Below the pieces are notes generated by a model, which saw nothing but the letters and a program-made list of their open reading frames with translations, was not told the DNA's origin and made no database searches. 64,000 bases of DNA, from positions 124,001-188,000 of the forward strand of contig NZ_PDVP01000009.1 in the NCBI RefSeq assembly GCF_002727065.1, in the 5' to 3' direction. This document shows, piece after piece, positions 1 through 11,168 of the stretch. Position numbers and translations under genes: made by a program. Position 1 is the first letter of the stretch. Each line of letters begins with the position of its first letter. The stretch is from Zhengella mangrovi. Lineage in GTDB: Bacteria > Pseudomonadota > Alphaproteobacteria > Rhizobiales > Rhizobiaceae.

Positions 1-668
1 CGCTCGGCGATGCCTTCCTCAATTCCGTTCTGGTGGCTGGCGGCACCGCCCTGCTGACCGTCGCCGTCGCCCTTCTTCTCCTCAATGCCGTGCGCCTGGT
101 CCGCCGCCCCTCCGTACTCGCCCTGGCAAGGGTCTCGACGATCGGCTACGCGCTGCCAGGCACGATCCTCGGCCTTGGCCTGCTGTTCGCGCTGGCACGG
201 TTCGACAACAGCGTGGATGCCATGATGCGGAGCTGGTTCGGCTGGTCCACCGGCCTGCTGATCAGCGGTTCGGCCGGCGCCGTCGTCTATGCCTGCACCA
301 TCCGCTTCCTGGCGCTGGCCGAGGGCACGATCCGCTCCGGCCTGGAAAAGCTTCCGCGCAACGTCGACGATGCGGCGCGTTCGCTCGGATGTACGCCGGC
401 GCGCTCGGCGCGCACCATCCTGCTGCCGCTGCTGACCCCGGCCATCCTGACGGCGGCCGTTCTCGTCTTCGTCGACACGGTGAAAGAGCTGTCGGCGACC
501 ATCCTGCTCAGGCCCTTCGGCTTTTCCACGCTGGCGACCCATGTCTACGAAAACGCCTCGCGCGGCGTGGTGGAGGACGGCGCGGTCGCCGCGCTGTTGA
601 TCATCGCGACAGCCATGGCCCCGGTCATGCTGCTGTCGCGGGCACTGATGCGCGACGAAACCGCCTGA
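1..668 (+). CDS. ABC transporter permease, iron(III) type (5' truncated by window edge)
   Basis: C-terminal part of an inner-membrane permease that would move substrate, probably ferric iron, across the membrane using a partner ATPase. The reading frame is open to the window edge, so the start lies outside; a GTG at 33 is internal to the fold. Several hydrophobic helices are visible. The ATPase-contact EAA-like loop reads DDAARSLGCTP, at residues 112-122 counted from the GTG, and is followed by the segment VKELSATILLRPFGF. That Lys-Glu-Leu plus Leu-Leu-Arg-Pro pattern is typical of FbpB/SfuB-type iron permeases rather than of sugar or polyamine permeases. The ATPase and binding protein are not in the window. 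The family call is firm; the substrate is inferred. Confidence 0.85.
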   Translation, partial: LGDAFLNSVLVAGGTALLTVAVALLLLNAVRLVRRPSVLALARVSTIGYALPGTILGLGLLFALARFDNSVDAMMRSWFGWSTGLLISGSAGAVVYACTIRFLALAEGTIRSGLEKLPRNVDDAARSLGCTPARSARTILLPLLTPAILTAAVLVFVDTVKELSATILLRPFGFSTLATHVYENASRGVVEDGAVAALLIIATAMAPVMLLSRALMRDETA

Positions 669-683
669 AGGACAAAAAGAAAT

Positions 684-720
684 GGCGCTTTCCGGGGTCC
701 GGAAAGCGCCAGTTTGTTTT
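684..720 (+). terminator. Intrinsic terminator after the iron-type permease
   Basis: A perfect 12-bp inverted repeat (684-695 and 699-710, GGCGCTTTCCGG and its complement) with a 3-base loop is followed by a T-rich tail at 711-720. It lies 15 bases after the permease stop codon and would end that operon. Confidence 0.9.
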
Positions 721-917
721 CGGCAAGCTGTCAATCGGGCCAGGCCCGGAGCGTCGGCGGAGCTGTCGTTTCGCTTTCAACGATCAGTTAACGCGATCCT
801 GCGGGAGACCCGTTAACAAGTCCTTACCCGCGTATACCGAAATTTAACGAGGCACACCCGGGACGAGTCCTTGGTAAATTTCCGATACACGAAGCATTAA
901 CCGTATAGTTTCCTGCA
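721..917. other. Gene-free stretch between convergent genes
   Basis: About 200 bases between the permease terminator and the end of the acetoacetyl-CoA synthetase gene. It is less GC-rich than the surrounding genes (patches near 786-850 and 890-915). No open frame with a credible start, no second terminator and no structured RNA family was recognised. Confidence 0.5.
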
Positions 918-2873
<1,956 letters not shown>

Positions 2874-3073
2874 GGTAATCTCCCTGTGTCGCCAGACTGT
2901 GTTGCCGATGCGGCCGTCTTTCGCAAGAGGTATCGCGAGGTATCACAACAGGCATTCCGCGTTCGTCGGGTCAAGAAGCCTGTGGTAAACAAGGCACAAG
3001 CGCAACGAAGTCCTTGAATTGCCCCCATCGTCGGATAGAGCATTCAAAAAGCTGAACGTTACAAAGGCACGGC

Positions 3074-4897
3074 ATGTCGGCACCGGTCATCCGCAGGTTG
3101 GTAGTTTCTGGCGTCCTGCTCGGTGTGGTGGCCCTGGCGGTCTTTCTCTCGCTTCCGTTCCTGGCCTCGACGTCCATCATCCGCAACCGCATCACCACGG
3201 AACTGAGCAACTGGACGGGCTATCGCGTCAAGCTCACCGCGGCGCCGGAAATCTCGCTGTTCCCGTCGGTGGAGGTCCGACTCGCCGGGGTGCAGCTTTC
3301 GCCCTGGACATCATCGGACACGACGATCGCGCGGGCCGAGGAAGTGCGCGTCGCCCTGTCCGCGTTCGATGCCATCTCCGGGCGCATCCGGTTTTCGCGC
3401 ATCGACATCCTGCGGCCCGTCGTCAACCTGCCGAACGCGACCTCGCTGCCGGTGGCGCCGACCAGCGGGCGGTTCGTGACGGCGCTCCTGGTGGCCTCCT
3501 CGGCGGTGGCGGCCAATCCCGAGAAGCCCGACATCTCCGCGGTTCCCGACGATCCGCTCGGCATCGTCAGCGTCGTCGACGGCCGCGCGGTCTACATCCG
3601 CAACGAGCAGGAAGTGCCGGTCGTCACGAGCGTCAATGCCAACGTGTCGTGGCCGCAGCTCGACGACAGCCTGTCGGCGATCGGTTCGATGATCTGGAAC
3701 GGCGAACAGGCCGATTTCCAGCTCTCTGCCAGCCAGCCGCTGCTGCTGATGGCCGGGGGCCAGTCGAAGCTGGCGACCAAGGTGACCGCCAAGCCGATGG
3801 GCTTCTCCTTCGACGGTACCGTCAATCGGCGGCCCAACCTGTTCATCGACGGCGCGGCCTCGCTGTCGACGCCGTCGCTGTCGCGCGCCCTGGAGTGGTG
3901 CCGCGTGACGACTTCGCAGGGCCTTTTGCCGGGCAAGATCACACTCGGCGGAAAGTTGAGCGGCGGGCCGGACCGGATGAAGCTGGAGGACGCCGACCTG
4001 GCCTTCGGCGACAGTGCCGGCAGCGGCGTGCTCGAGTTCAGCCTGGCCAAGGACGTTCCGTCGGTTGCCGGCACGCTGCATTTCCCGTCGCTCAAGCTCG
4101 CGACCATTCTCAATGCCTTCCCGGGCAGCCTGCCGGGCGAAGGCGCGGCGGAGCAGCTCGCCAACGTTCCGCAGGGACGGGTCAACCTCGACCTGCGGCT
4201 ATCGGCGGACAATGCGACGTTCGGGCCGGTCAAGCTCAGCGAGGTGGCCGCGACGGCGCAGGTCAACGACGACCTTTCGGCCTTCGACATTTCCGACGCG
4301 CGCGCCTTCGACGGCTCGCTGCAGGCCGGGCTCCGGATCAATCACGGCACGGCCGGCAAGACGAGCGAATTGCGGGTGCTGGCGACGGAAGTCGACGGCG
4401 CGCTGATCGGCAAGACCATCCCCTGGGCCAGCGGCATTCCGGATGCGACCATGACCGTCTCGCTGATCATGAAAGGGCCCGGGGCCACCTGGCCGGACCT
4501 GATCGAGAACTCGACCGGCTCGCTTTCCGCCCAGATGCGCGCCGGGACGATTCCCGAGGTGGACCTCGACAAGTTCGTCGAACGGCTGAAGGGCGCCGGC
4601 TTCTTCCGGCTGACCGAGGCCCAGGGCCGCGCGCTGGCCTTCGACAAGGCCGAGGTGGAACTTGCCATCGACCATGGCGTCGCGCGCATCCAGAAGGCGA
4701 ACCTGGAGACGCCGATGCGGCGGGTGAAGCTGGTGGGGCTGATCCCGCTTGCCGGCCGGAGCCTTGCCATTGCCGGCACCGTGTCGCCGCTGTCGCAGGA
4801 TGCCCCCGCCAAGGACGAGCTGTCGTTCTTTGCCGGCGGTTCGTGGAACGCACCGCTGATCTCGCCGGTCATCGCACCGCACCTGCCGCCGGAATAG
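3074..4897 (+). CDS. AsmA-family protein
   Basis: Envelope protein of the AsmA family, 607 residues. These are inner-membrane-anchored proteins with a long periplasmic beta-rich body, implicated in lipid transport to, and homeostasis of, the outer membrane. One N-terminal membrane helix (about residues 9-30) is followed by the conserved family start, with GYRVKL and PEISLFPSVEV motifs. The C-terminal part has the usual AsmA repeat-like segments (GSLSAQMRAGTIPEVDL). The ATG at 3074 has AAAGG upstream at suitable spacing. A small membrane protein follows after about 110 bases and may be cotranscribed. Family certain, role inferred from the family. Confidence 0.88.
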   Translation: MSAPVIRRLVVSGVLLGVVALAVFLSLPFLASTSIIRNRITTELSNWTGYRVKLTAAPEISLFPSVEVRLAGVQLSPWTSSDTTIARAEEVRVALSAFDAISGRIRFSRIDILRPVVNLPNATSLPVAPTSGRFVTALLVASSAVAANPEKPDISAVPDDPLGIVSVVDGRAVYIRNEQEVPVVTSVNANVSWPQLDDSLSAIGSMIWNGEQADFQLSASQPLLLMAGGQSKLATKVTAKPMGFSFDGTVNRRPNLFIDGAASLSTPSLSRALEWCRVTTSQGLLPGKITLGGKLSGGPDRMKLEDADLAFGDSAGSGVLEFSLAKDVPSVAGTLHFPSLKLATILNAFPGSLPGEGAAEQLANVPQGRVNLDLRLSADNATFGPVKLSEVAATAQVNDDLSAFDISDARAFDGSLQAGLRINHGTAGKTSELRVLATEVDGALIGKTIPWASGIPDATMTVSLIMKGPGATWPDLIENSTGSLSAQMRAGTIPEVDLDKFVERLKGAGFFRLTEAQGRALAFDKAEVELAIDHGVARIQKANLETPMRRVKLVGLIPLAGRSLAIAGTVSPLSQDAPAKDELSFFAGGSWNAPLISPVIAPHLPPE

Positions 4898-5006
4898 GCG
4901 CATGGCGCGAAACGGGATGACGGCCGCAATCCGGCCATGATTCAATTCCCCAGCGAATCAGTCTAGTTTCAGCAGCGTGACCGCGAAAGCGTGCGGGAGT
5001 GACACC

Positions 5007-5249
5007 GTGTTCAAATTCCTGGCCGGCCTGTTCAAGATCCTGGTGATCTCGCTGATCACCGGCGCCGGACTGTCGGCATTGAACCTCTCGGCCGCCGACA
5101 TCCTGCAGCAGCTCGGCCTGACGCCGGAGCGGGTGCTGGGCCTGCTGCAGCGCGGGGCGGAATGGGCCATTCCCAACATCGTGCTCGGCTCGATGATCAT
5201 CGTGCCGGTGTGGCTCGTGGTCTACCTGCTGCGCCCGCCGCGCAGCTGA
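5007..5249 (+). CDS. Small integral membrane protein (DUF6460-like)
   Basis: An 80-residue protein that is mostly hydrophobic: one membrane helix near residues 5-25 and a second near 55-75, ending in Arg-Pro-Pro-Arg-Ser. I chose the GTG at 5007 over an upstream GTG at 4977 because GGGAG at 4995-4999 sits 7 bases before it and the upstream ten residues are not membrane-like. It resembles the small alphaproteobacterial DUF6460 family, of unknown function. It converges on potI with only 15 bases between, and no T-tailed hairpin was seen there. The family assignment is from memory and moderate. Confidence 0.7.
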   Translation: MFKFLAGLFKILVISLITGAGLSALNLSAADILQQLGLTPERVLGLLQRGAEWAIPNIVLGSMIIVPVWLVVYLLRPPRS

Positions 5250-5264
5250 CCGTCCGGATCCGTT

Positions 5265-6089
5265 TCACACCCCCTCTGCGAAGGCCGCCTGCTCCTCCCG
5301 CCGGCGCTGGACTTCCTTGCGCTTGCCGACGATGGAGGCGGCGATCACGCCCGTCGACACCAGGCCGATGAGCACGGTGCAGACCGCGTTGATTTCCGGC
5401 GTCACGCCAAGGCGCACCTGGCTGTAGATCTTCATCGGCAGCGTCGTGGCGCCCGGGCCGGAGGTGAACGAGGCGATGACCAGATCGTCCAGCGACAGCG
5501 TGAAGGCCAGCATCCAGCCGGAGACGACGGCGGGCAGGATGTTCGGCAGGGTGACCTCGAAGAAGGTCGTCACCGGCGTAGCGCCGAGATCCATGGCCGC
5601 TTCCTCGAGCGAGCGATCGAAGCTGACGAGGCGCGACTGCACCACCACGGCCACGAAGCACATGGAAAAGGTGACATGGGCGAGCGTCACCGTCAGGAAG
5701 CCGCGATCCATGCCGACGGCGACGAAGAGCAGCAGCAGCGACAGGCCGGTGATGACCTCGGGCATGACGAGCGGCGCGTAGACCATGCCGGAAAACAGGA
5801 GGCGGCCGCGAAAGCGGGTGTAGCGGTCCAGAGCCAGTGCCGCCAGGGTGCCGAGCACGGTGGCGATGGATGCCGACAGAACGCCGACCCGGGCCGTCAC
5901 CCAGGCGGCGTTCATCAGGCCCTCGTTGCGCAGCATCTCGCCGTACCACTTGGTGGAAAAGCCGGCCCAGACGGTGACGAGGCGGGACTCGTTGAAGGAG
6001 TAGATGACCAGGAGGACGATCGGCAGGTAGAGGAAGGCGAAGCCGAGGACGACGGAGGCGATGTTGAAGCGGGACCAGGTGGTGTTCAT
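5265..6089 (-). CDS. potI: Putrescine/spermidine ABC transporter permease PotI
   Basis: Second inner-membrane permease of a polyamine importer, 274 residues, with about six hydrophobic helices. The ATPase-docking loop reads EEAAMDLGATP, and the nearby segment SLDDLVIASFTSGPG is typical of PotI/PotC. It is the last gene of potF-G-H-I. Its start codon is one base beyond the stop codon of potH, so the two are translationally close. Polyamine synthetase and oxidase genes in the same region support putrescine or spermidine as substrate. The charged, Gln- and Glu-rich tail is cytoplasmic. Confidence 0.93.
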   Translation of the reverse strand: MNTTWSRFNIASVVLGFAFLYLPIVLLVIYSFNESRLVTVWAGFSTKWYGEMLRNEGLMNAAWVTARVGVLSASIATVLGTLAALALDRYTRFRGRLLFSGMVYAPLVMPEVITGLSLLLLFVAVGMDRGFLTVTLAHVTFSMCFVAVVVQSRLVSFDRSLEEAAMDLGATPVTTFFEVTLPNILPAVVSGWMLAFTLSLDDLVIASFTSGPGATTLPMKIYSQVRLGVTPEINAVCTVLIGLVSTGVIAASIVGKRKEVQRRREEQAAFAEGV

Positions 6090-6090
6090 G

Positions 6091-6993
6091 TCACTTGCCC
6101 GCTTCCTGCGCCCGCGCCTGGGCGTTCTGGAACAGGACGATCGGTACCACCAGCAGAAGCAACAGGATGATCGCCACGGCGGAAGCCAGCGGCCAGTCGC
6201 GGTTGTTGAAGAACTCGCTCCACAGAGTCTTGCCGATCATCAGCGTGCGCGACCCGCCGAGAAGATCGGGGATGACGAACTCGCCGACGGCGGGGATGAA
6301 GACCAGAAGGCAGCCGGCCAGGATGCCGGGAATGGCAAGCGGCAGCGTGATCTTCCAGAAGGCGGTGATGGGCGGGCAGCCGAGATCCTGCGCGGCCTCG
6401 ATGAGGGAGTAGTCCATCTTCTCCAGCGTCGAGTAGATCGGCAACACCATGAACGGCAGGTAGGAATAGACGATGCCGATGAAGATGGCGGTGTGGGTGT
6501 TGAGGATCTGCAGCGGCTCGGAAATGACGCCGGTCCAGAGCAGGAACTGGTTGAGCAGGCCTTCCGGCTTCAGGATGCCGATCCAGGCGTAGACGCGGAT
6601 CAGGAAGGACGTCCAGAACGGAAGGATGACCAGCATCAACAGCGTCGGGCGGATCGATTGCGGCGCGCGCGCCATGCCGTAGGCGAGCGGGAAGCCGAGC
6701 AGCAGGGTGAGCACCGTGGAAACGGCGGCGATGATCACGCTGGACAGGTAGGCCTTGGCGTAGAGCGCGTCCTCGGTGATCCAGACATAGTTGTCGACAG
6801 TGAACTTGCGCGCGCTTTCCAGCCAGGTGCCGATACCCTCGAAGGCCGGCGTGTAGGGCGGCATGGAGATCGCCGACGTCGACAGCGAGATCTTGAAGAC
6901 GATCAGGAAGGGTATCAGGAAGAAGATCAGCAGCCACGCATAGGGCACGATGATGACGAGGCGGCTGGCAATGGCGGACAGGAGCTTCTGCAT
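6091..6993 (-). CDS. potH: Putrescine/spermidine ABC transporter permease PotH
   Basis: First permease of the polyamine importer, 300 residues, with about six membrane helices starting near residue 15. The EAA loop reads IEAAQDLGCPP. The segment RVYAWIGILKPEGLLN and the following loop match PotH/PotB permeases. It pairs with PotI to form the channel and docks on PotG. It lies 12 bases downstream of potG. Confidence 0.93.
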   Translation of the reverse strand: MQKLLSAIASRLVIIVPYAWLLIFFLIPFLIVFKISLSTSAISMPPYTPAFEGIGTWLESARKFTVDNYVWITEDALYAKAYLSSVIIAAVSTVLTLLLGFPLAYGMARAPQSIRPTLLMLVILPFWTSFLIRVYAWIGILKPEGLLNQFLLWTGVISEPLQILNTHTAIFIGIVYSYLPFMVLPIYSTLEKMDYSLIEAAQDLGCPPITAFWKITLPLAIPGILAGCLLVFIPAVGEFVIPDLLGGSRTLMIGKTLWSEFFNNRDWPLASAVAIILLLLLVVPIVLFQNAQARAQEAGK

Positions 6994-7005
6994 GGCCGCC
7001 TCCAG

Positions 7006-8148
7006 TCAGTTCGTCAGCACGACGCCGGCATCCGGCGCGAAGCTGATCCAGGCCCGGTCGCCCCAGGTGAGCGGATTGTCCGAGCCGCGGGCGCTGTTGA
7101 TCATCGAAGCGCGGATCACCTTTCCGGAATCGAGCCGGACGTGGATGATCGTCATGTCGCCGAGATAGGCGATGTCCCAGACTTCGCCGTCGATGCTGTT
7201 GGGGCCGGCGCCTTCCGGCTGCTGCGACGTGATCCTTATCTTTTCCGGCCGGATGGCGAACCAGGCCGTCTCGTCCTTGCGCGCCGTGCCGGCGTTCGCC
7301 GCGTGGATCGCGAAGCCGTCGGCGCCACGGATCGTCGCGCCCGAGGGATCGACCTCCGACACGGGGCCCTCGAACAGGTTCACGTTGCCGATGAAATCGG
7401 CGACGAAACGCGAGGATGGCGCCTCGTAGACCTCCGGCGGCGTCGCCACCTGCTTGATCTTGCCGTGATCCATGACCGCGATGCGGTCCGCCATGGTCAT
7501 TGCCTCCTCCTGGTCGTGGGTGACGACGACGAAGGTGAGGCCGAGATCCTGCTGGAGGTCCATCAGTTCGAACTGGGTTTCCTCGCGCAGCTTCTTGTCG
7601 AGCGCGCCGAGCGGCTCGTCGAGCAGCAGAACCTTGGGGCGTTTGGCCACCGAACGGGCGAGCGCCACGCGCTGGCGCTGGCCGCCGGACAACTGGTGCG
7701 GCTTGCGCCGCGCGAATTTCTCCAGCTTCACCAGCTTGAGCATTTCGGCGACGCGCTCGGCGATCTGCGGCTTCGGCATGCCGTCCTGGCGCAGGCCGAA
7801 GGCGATGTTCTTCTCCACCGTCATGTGGGGAAACAGCGCGTAGGACTGGAACATCATGTTGACCGGGCGGCGGTAGGGCGGCACGCCGCGCAGGTCCTGG
7901 CCGTCGAGCAGGATCTCGCCGGCGGTCGGCTCCTCGAAGCCGGCCAGCATGCGCAGCAGCGTGGACTTGCCGCAACCCGATGCGCCGAGCAGCGCGAAGA
8001 ACTCGCGCTCGAAAATGGTCAGCGACAGGTCATCGACGGCGGTGAAATCGCCGAACCGCTTGGTGACGTTGCGAAAGACGATGTAGGGCTTCGCATCGGG
8101 ATCGCTCCAGGGCGCGAAGCTCTTGCGGATACTGCCAAGCGATTTCAT
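7006..8148 (-). CDS. potG: Polyamine ABC transporter ATP-binding protein PotG
   Basis: Energises polyamine import by ATP hydrolysis at the inner face of the membrane. The 380-residue length is normal for PotG/PotA. It has Walker A GASGCGKST at residues 55-63, the ABC signature LSGGQ at 153-157 and Walker B LLLDE at 174-178, followed by the switch His in VVTHDQEEA. A C-terminal TOBE-type domain (about 270-380) contains the WFAIRPEKIRI segment. A hairpin terminator separates it from potF upstream, so this subunit is probably made in lower amount than the binding protein. Confidence 0.95.
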   Translation of the reverse strand: MKSLGSIRKSFAPWSDPDAKPYIVFRNVTKRFGDFTAVDDLSLTIFEREFFALLGASGCGKSTLLRMLAGFEEPTAGEILLDGQDLRGVPPYRRPVNMMFQSYALFPHMTVEKNIAFGLRQDGMPKPQIAERVAEMLKLVKLEKFARRKPHQLSGGQRQRVALARSVAKRPKVLLLDEPLGALDKKLREETQFELMDLQQDLGLTFVVVTHDQEEAMTMADRIAVMDHGKIKQVATPPEVYEAPSSRFVADFIGNVNLFEGPVSEVDPSGATIRGADGFAIHAANAGTARKDETAWFAIRPEKIRITSQQPEGAGPNSIDGEVWDIAYLGDMTIIHVRLDSGKVIRASMINSARGSDNPLTWGDRAWISFAPDAGVVLTN

Positions 8149-8207
8149 CCACCGATCCCCCTGTCCCGAGCCGCCGGACCATCAATGGCCCCGGCGGGCT
8201 TGCACAT

Positions 8208-8242
8208 GAAAAGGCCCCGGCAGCCTTTTGTCTGCCGGGGCC
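8208..8242 (-). terminator. Hairpin terminator between potF and potG
   Basis: An 11-bp perfect inverted repeat (GGCCCCGGCAG at 8213-8223, complement at 8232-8242) with an 8-base loop. Read on the minus strand it is followed by TTTT at 8212-8209, the layout of an intrinsic terminator. It lies just after the potF stop. Partial readthrough would let potF, the binding protein, be expressed above the membrane components, a common arrangement in ABC importers. Confidence 0.85.
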
Positions 8243-8255
8243 CCTGGCCGTTCGC

Positions 8256-9356
8256 TTACTGGCCGGTCACCACGCGGGTCCAGGCCCGCGTCATCAGCCG
8301 CTGTTCCTTGTTGTCGGGCGGCGTGGTGGTGAACAGCTTGTCGGTGGTCGCCTCGTCGGGATAGACGGCCGGATCGCCGATCACCGCCTGGTCGAGAAGC
8401 TTCTGCGACGCCTTGTTGCCATTGGCGTAGAAGACGTAGTTCGACGCCTTGGCGATGACTTCCGGCTTCATGATGTAGTTGAGGAATTCATGCGCCTCGG
8501 CGACATGCGGCGCATCGGCCGGGATCGCCATCTGGTCGAACCACATCTGGGCGCCTTCCTTCGGGATCGAATAGGCGATCTCGACGCCCTGCTTGGCTTC
8601 CGCTGCACGGTCACGCGCCTGGAAGACGTCGCCCGACCAGCCAACGGCCAGACAGATGTCGCCATTGGCCAGGGCGTTGATGTATTCCGACGAATGGAAC
8701 TTGCGGATCGACGGGCGGATGGCTTCCAGCGCGGCCTGGGCGGCCTCGATGTCCTCGGCGGTCTTGGAATCCGGGTTCTTGCCGAGCCAGTTGAGCGCAG
8801 CCGGGATCATCTCGGCCGGCGCGTCGAGCATGTAGACGCCGCAATCGGCCAGCTTGGCGATGTTCTCGGGCTTGAAGACCACGTCCCAGCTGTCGATCTG
8901 GTCGGTGCCGAGGGCTTCCTTGACCTTGGCCTTGTTGTAGCCGATGCCGGTGGTGCCCCACATGTAATTGATCGAATACTGGTTGCCCGGATCGTACTTG
9001 TCGGTGCGGGCCTCGATCTTGTCCCACATGTTGGAGATGTTCGGCAGCTTGGACTTGTCCAGCTTCTGGAACACGCCGGCCTGGATCTGGCGGGCCAGGA
9101 AAGTGCCGGTCGGCACCACCACGTCATAGCCCGTACCGCCGGCCAGCAGCTTGGTTTCCAGGATCTCGTTGGAATCGAAGACGTCGTAGACGACCTTGAT
9201 GCCGGTTTCCTTGGTGAAATCGGCCAGAATCGACTCGTCGATGTAGTCGGACCAGTTGTAGACGTTCACCACGCGTTCCTGCGCGGACGCCTGACCGGCC
9301 GCGAGGCCGAAAGCGAGCACCGAAACGGCGGTCATGAACAGGGTGGATCGGGTCAT
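8256..9356 (-). CDS. potF: Periplasmic putrescine-binding protein PotF
   Basis: Solute-binding protein of the polyamine importer, 366 residues, exported to the periplasm. The N-terminus has a classical signal peptide (Arg near the start, a hydrophobic stretch to about residue 20, cleavage likely after ASA near 25). The mature start (VVNVYNWSDYIDES) is the hallmark of PotD/PotF proteins. WGTTGIGYN and the Trp/Asp-lined pocket segments also fit. It is the first gene of potFGHI and has its own 218-base upstream gap, so a promoter of its own is likely. Confidence 0.95.
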   Translation of the reverse strand: MTRSTLFMTAVSVLAFGLAAGQASAQERVVNVYNWSDYIDESILADFTKETGIKVVYDVFDSNEILETKLLAGGTGYDVVVPTGTFLARQIQAGVFQKLDKSKLPNISNMWDKIEARTDKYDPGNQYSINYMWGTTGIGYNKAKVKEALGTDQIDSWDVVFKPENIAKLADCGVYMLDAPAEMIPAALNWLGKNPDSKTAEDIEAAQAALEAIRPSIRKFHSSEYINALANGDICLAVGWSGDVFQARDRAAEAKQGVEIAYSIPKEGAQMWFDQMAIPADAPHVAEAHEFLNYIMKPEVIAKASNYVFYANGNKASQKLLDQAVIGDPAVYPDEATTDKLFTTTPPDNKEQRLMTRAWTRVVTGQ

Positions 9357-9574
9357 TCTGTTCTCCTCTTCGAAGGGTCGTCCGGTTCTGCCGCCTTAGC
9401 GGATCGTGCCGGTTGTGGCGAAAGCCTATTGGCCTTTTGGCCCTTGCTCAAGCCGGTTTTTCGCACTGCGGCACCTGAACCGATTCCGCCATTGGTTGAA
9501 TGGCCTGGATACGGGATCACGTCATTTCTCAACGATTGCGAACCCGCAAGAGCCGCCTCTTCATGCCAGGCCGG
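9357..9574. promoter_or_regulatory. Upstream region of potF
   Basis: The 218 bases between the end of the upstream glutamine synthetase paralogue and potF. They hold no credible gene. On the minus strand this is the leader and probable promoter of potFGHI; GAGGAGA-like sequence lies just before the potF ATG. No operator motif was recognised. Confidence 0.45.
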
Positions 9575-11035
9575 CTAAAGATAGGTCGTCCTTTCCAGCG
9601 GTGTGATTTCCTGCCAGAAGGCGAGGATCTCGGCCCGTTTCAAGTCCTTGAAAACCTTCGCCAGCATTGGCCCCAGGGCGCGCTCGGCGAAACCGCCGCG
9701 ATCCATCAACTGGAGAGCGTCGTCCATGTCGTCGGGCAGCGACAGGCCGTCCTCGTCATAGGCATTGCCCTCGACCGGCGGCGGCGGCGGAACGCGCTGT
9801 TCCAGCCCTTCCAGAATGGCCTGGATGATCGCCGTCATGACCAGGTAGGGATTGGCGTCGGCGCCCGCGATGCGATGCTCGATGCGGCGGTTCTTCTCGT
9901 TGGACACCGGGATGCGGACGGCCACGGAGCGGTTGTTTTCCGCCCAGACGGCACGGGTGGGCGCGTAGGACCCGGGGGTGATGCGGCGGAAGCCGTTCCA
10001 GGTGTTGATGAACATCAGCAATGCTTCCGGCATGGTCTTCAAGAGGCCGGTGACGGCATATTCCAGCCGCCTGCGTCCTTCTTCGCCGGAAAAGATGTTG
10101 GTGCCGTCGCGGTCCAGCACCGAGGTGTGCACGTGCATGCCGTTGCCTGCGTACTCGATGAACGGCTTGGCCATGAAGGTGGCCTGCAATCCGTGGGCGC
10201 GGGCACAGCCCATGACGATCCGGCGCAGCTTGATGACGTCATCGGCGGCGCGCAGGGCGTCGTCGCGATGCTTCAGGTTGACCTCGAACTGGCCCGGCGC
10301 GGCCTCCTTGATGATGGTGTCGATGGCGAGGTTCTGCTCGGCCGCGGCATCGCGGATCATGTCGAAGAGAGCCGCGTGCTCGGCCAGGTCGTCGAGGCCG
10401 TACATGCGCAGCCGGTCCGGGCCGCCCATGGCGCCGACGGGCGCCGGCATGCCGTCATCCCAGTCGGTGCCGGGCTCGAGCAGGTAGAATTCGAGCTCGA
10501 ATGCGACGACGGGAAACAGCCCGCGCGCATTGGCCTCGGCGACCTTCTGCTTCAGCACCTGGCGCGGATCGGCCATGTAGGGCTGGCCGTCGGGCGTGAA
10601 GGTCTGGAGCAGCACCTGTGCGGTCTTGCGCTTGGCCCAGGGCACCAGCGCGAGCGAGCCGCGCGTGGCGCGGCAATAGCCGTCCTGGTCGCCGGTCTCG
10701 ATGTGGAGGCCTGTCTCCTCCACCTCGCGGCCCCAGACATCCAGGCCGTGCAGCGACATCGGGAAATTGACGCCTTCCTGGAAGGCCTTTTTCAGCGCGT
10801 CGGCCGGCGCCCACTTGCCGCGCATGACGCCGTTGGGGTCGACCAGCAGGAATTCGACAGCCTCGAGATCGGGGTGTGCAGCGACGAAGGTCTCGTACTC
10901 GGCCTTGTGATCGCTGGAGAGAAAACCGTCCGGCGTGACGCCGCCGTCACCGGTTCCCTGATCCTCGATGGCGGGTCCGGCGGAATGTGCCGCGGCCGCG
11001 GCAGGTGCCCCATGTTCCAAAATACGCGCTCGCAA
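9575..11035 (-). CDS. Glutamine synthetase family protein, probable gamma-glutamylpolyamine synthetase (first copy)
   Basis: Ligase of the PuuA type, expected to join glutamate to putrescine or another amine using ATP, the first step of the gamma-glutamylated polyamine pathway. It has the GS beta-grasp region (VEFLLVDPNGVMRGKW) and the catalytic domain with ELEFYLLE, GQFEVNL, GNGMHVHTSVLD and NRRIEHRIAGADANPYL motifs. It lies upstream of potF on the same strand and close to a second paralogue and a PuuB-like oxidase. The start is weak: only TTG codons (11035 or 15 bases further on) precede the conserved domain and no Shine-Dalgarno is seen, so the N-terminus is uncertain. Substrate inferred from context. 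Confidence 0.85.
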   Translation of the reverse strand: MRARILEHGAPAAAAAHSAGPAIEDQGTGDGGVTPDGFLSSDHKAEYETFVAAHPDLEAVEFLLVDPNGVMRGKWAPADALKKAFQEGVNFPMSLHGLDVWGREVEETGLHIETGDQDGYCRATRGSLALVPWAKRKTAQVLLQTFTPDGQPYMADPRQVLKQKVAEANARGLFPVVAFELEFYLLEPGTDWDDGMPAPVGAMGGPDRLRMYGLDDLAEHAALFDMIRDAAAEQNLAIDTIIKEAAPGQFEVNLKHRDDALRAADDVIKLRRIVMGCARAHGLQATFMAKPFIEYAGNGMHVHTSVLDRDGTNIFSGEEGRRRLEYAVTGLLKTMPEALLMFINTWNGFRRITPGSYAPTRAVWAENNRSVAVRIPVSNEKNRRIEHRIAGADANPYLVMTAIIQAILEGLEQRVPPPPPVEGNAYDEDGLSLPDDMDDALQLMDRGGFAERALGPMLAKVFKDLKRAEILAFWQEITPLERTTYL

Positions 11036-11168
11036 TTGTTGACGATGCGCGAGATTGCCCGTGCCACCTTCGCGCTGTCAACTCATGGCGGTGCCGCAGG
11101 CGTTCCCAAGATGCAGGCCGAAGAGGCCAGCCGAAGACGCTGGTGCGCCGGCAAAGGGAAGGATATGC

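Noticed and set aside
4977-5006. Upstream GTG as start of the small membrane protein
   Set aside because: The GGGAG ribosome site sits at ideal distance from the GTG at 5007, and the extra ten residues do not look like the family.
6061-8364. A plus-strand open frame of about 770 codons opposite potH and potG
   Set aside because: No recognisable domain and a composition typical of antisense frames; the Pot proteins are unambiguous.
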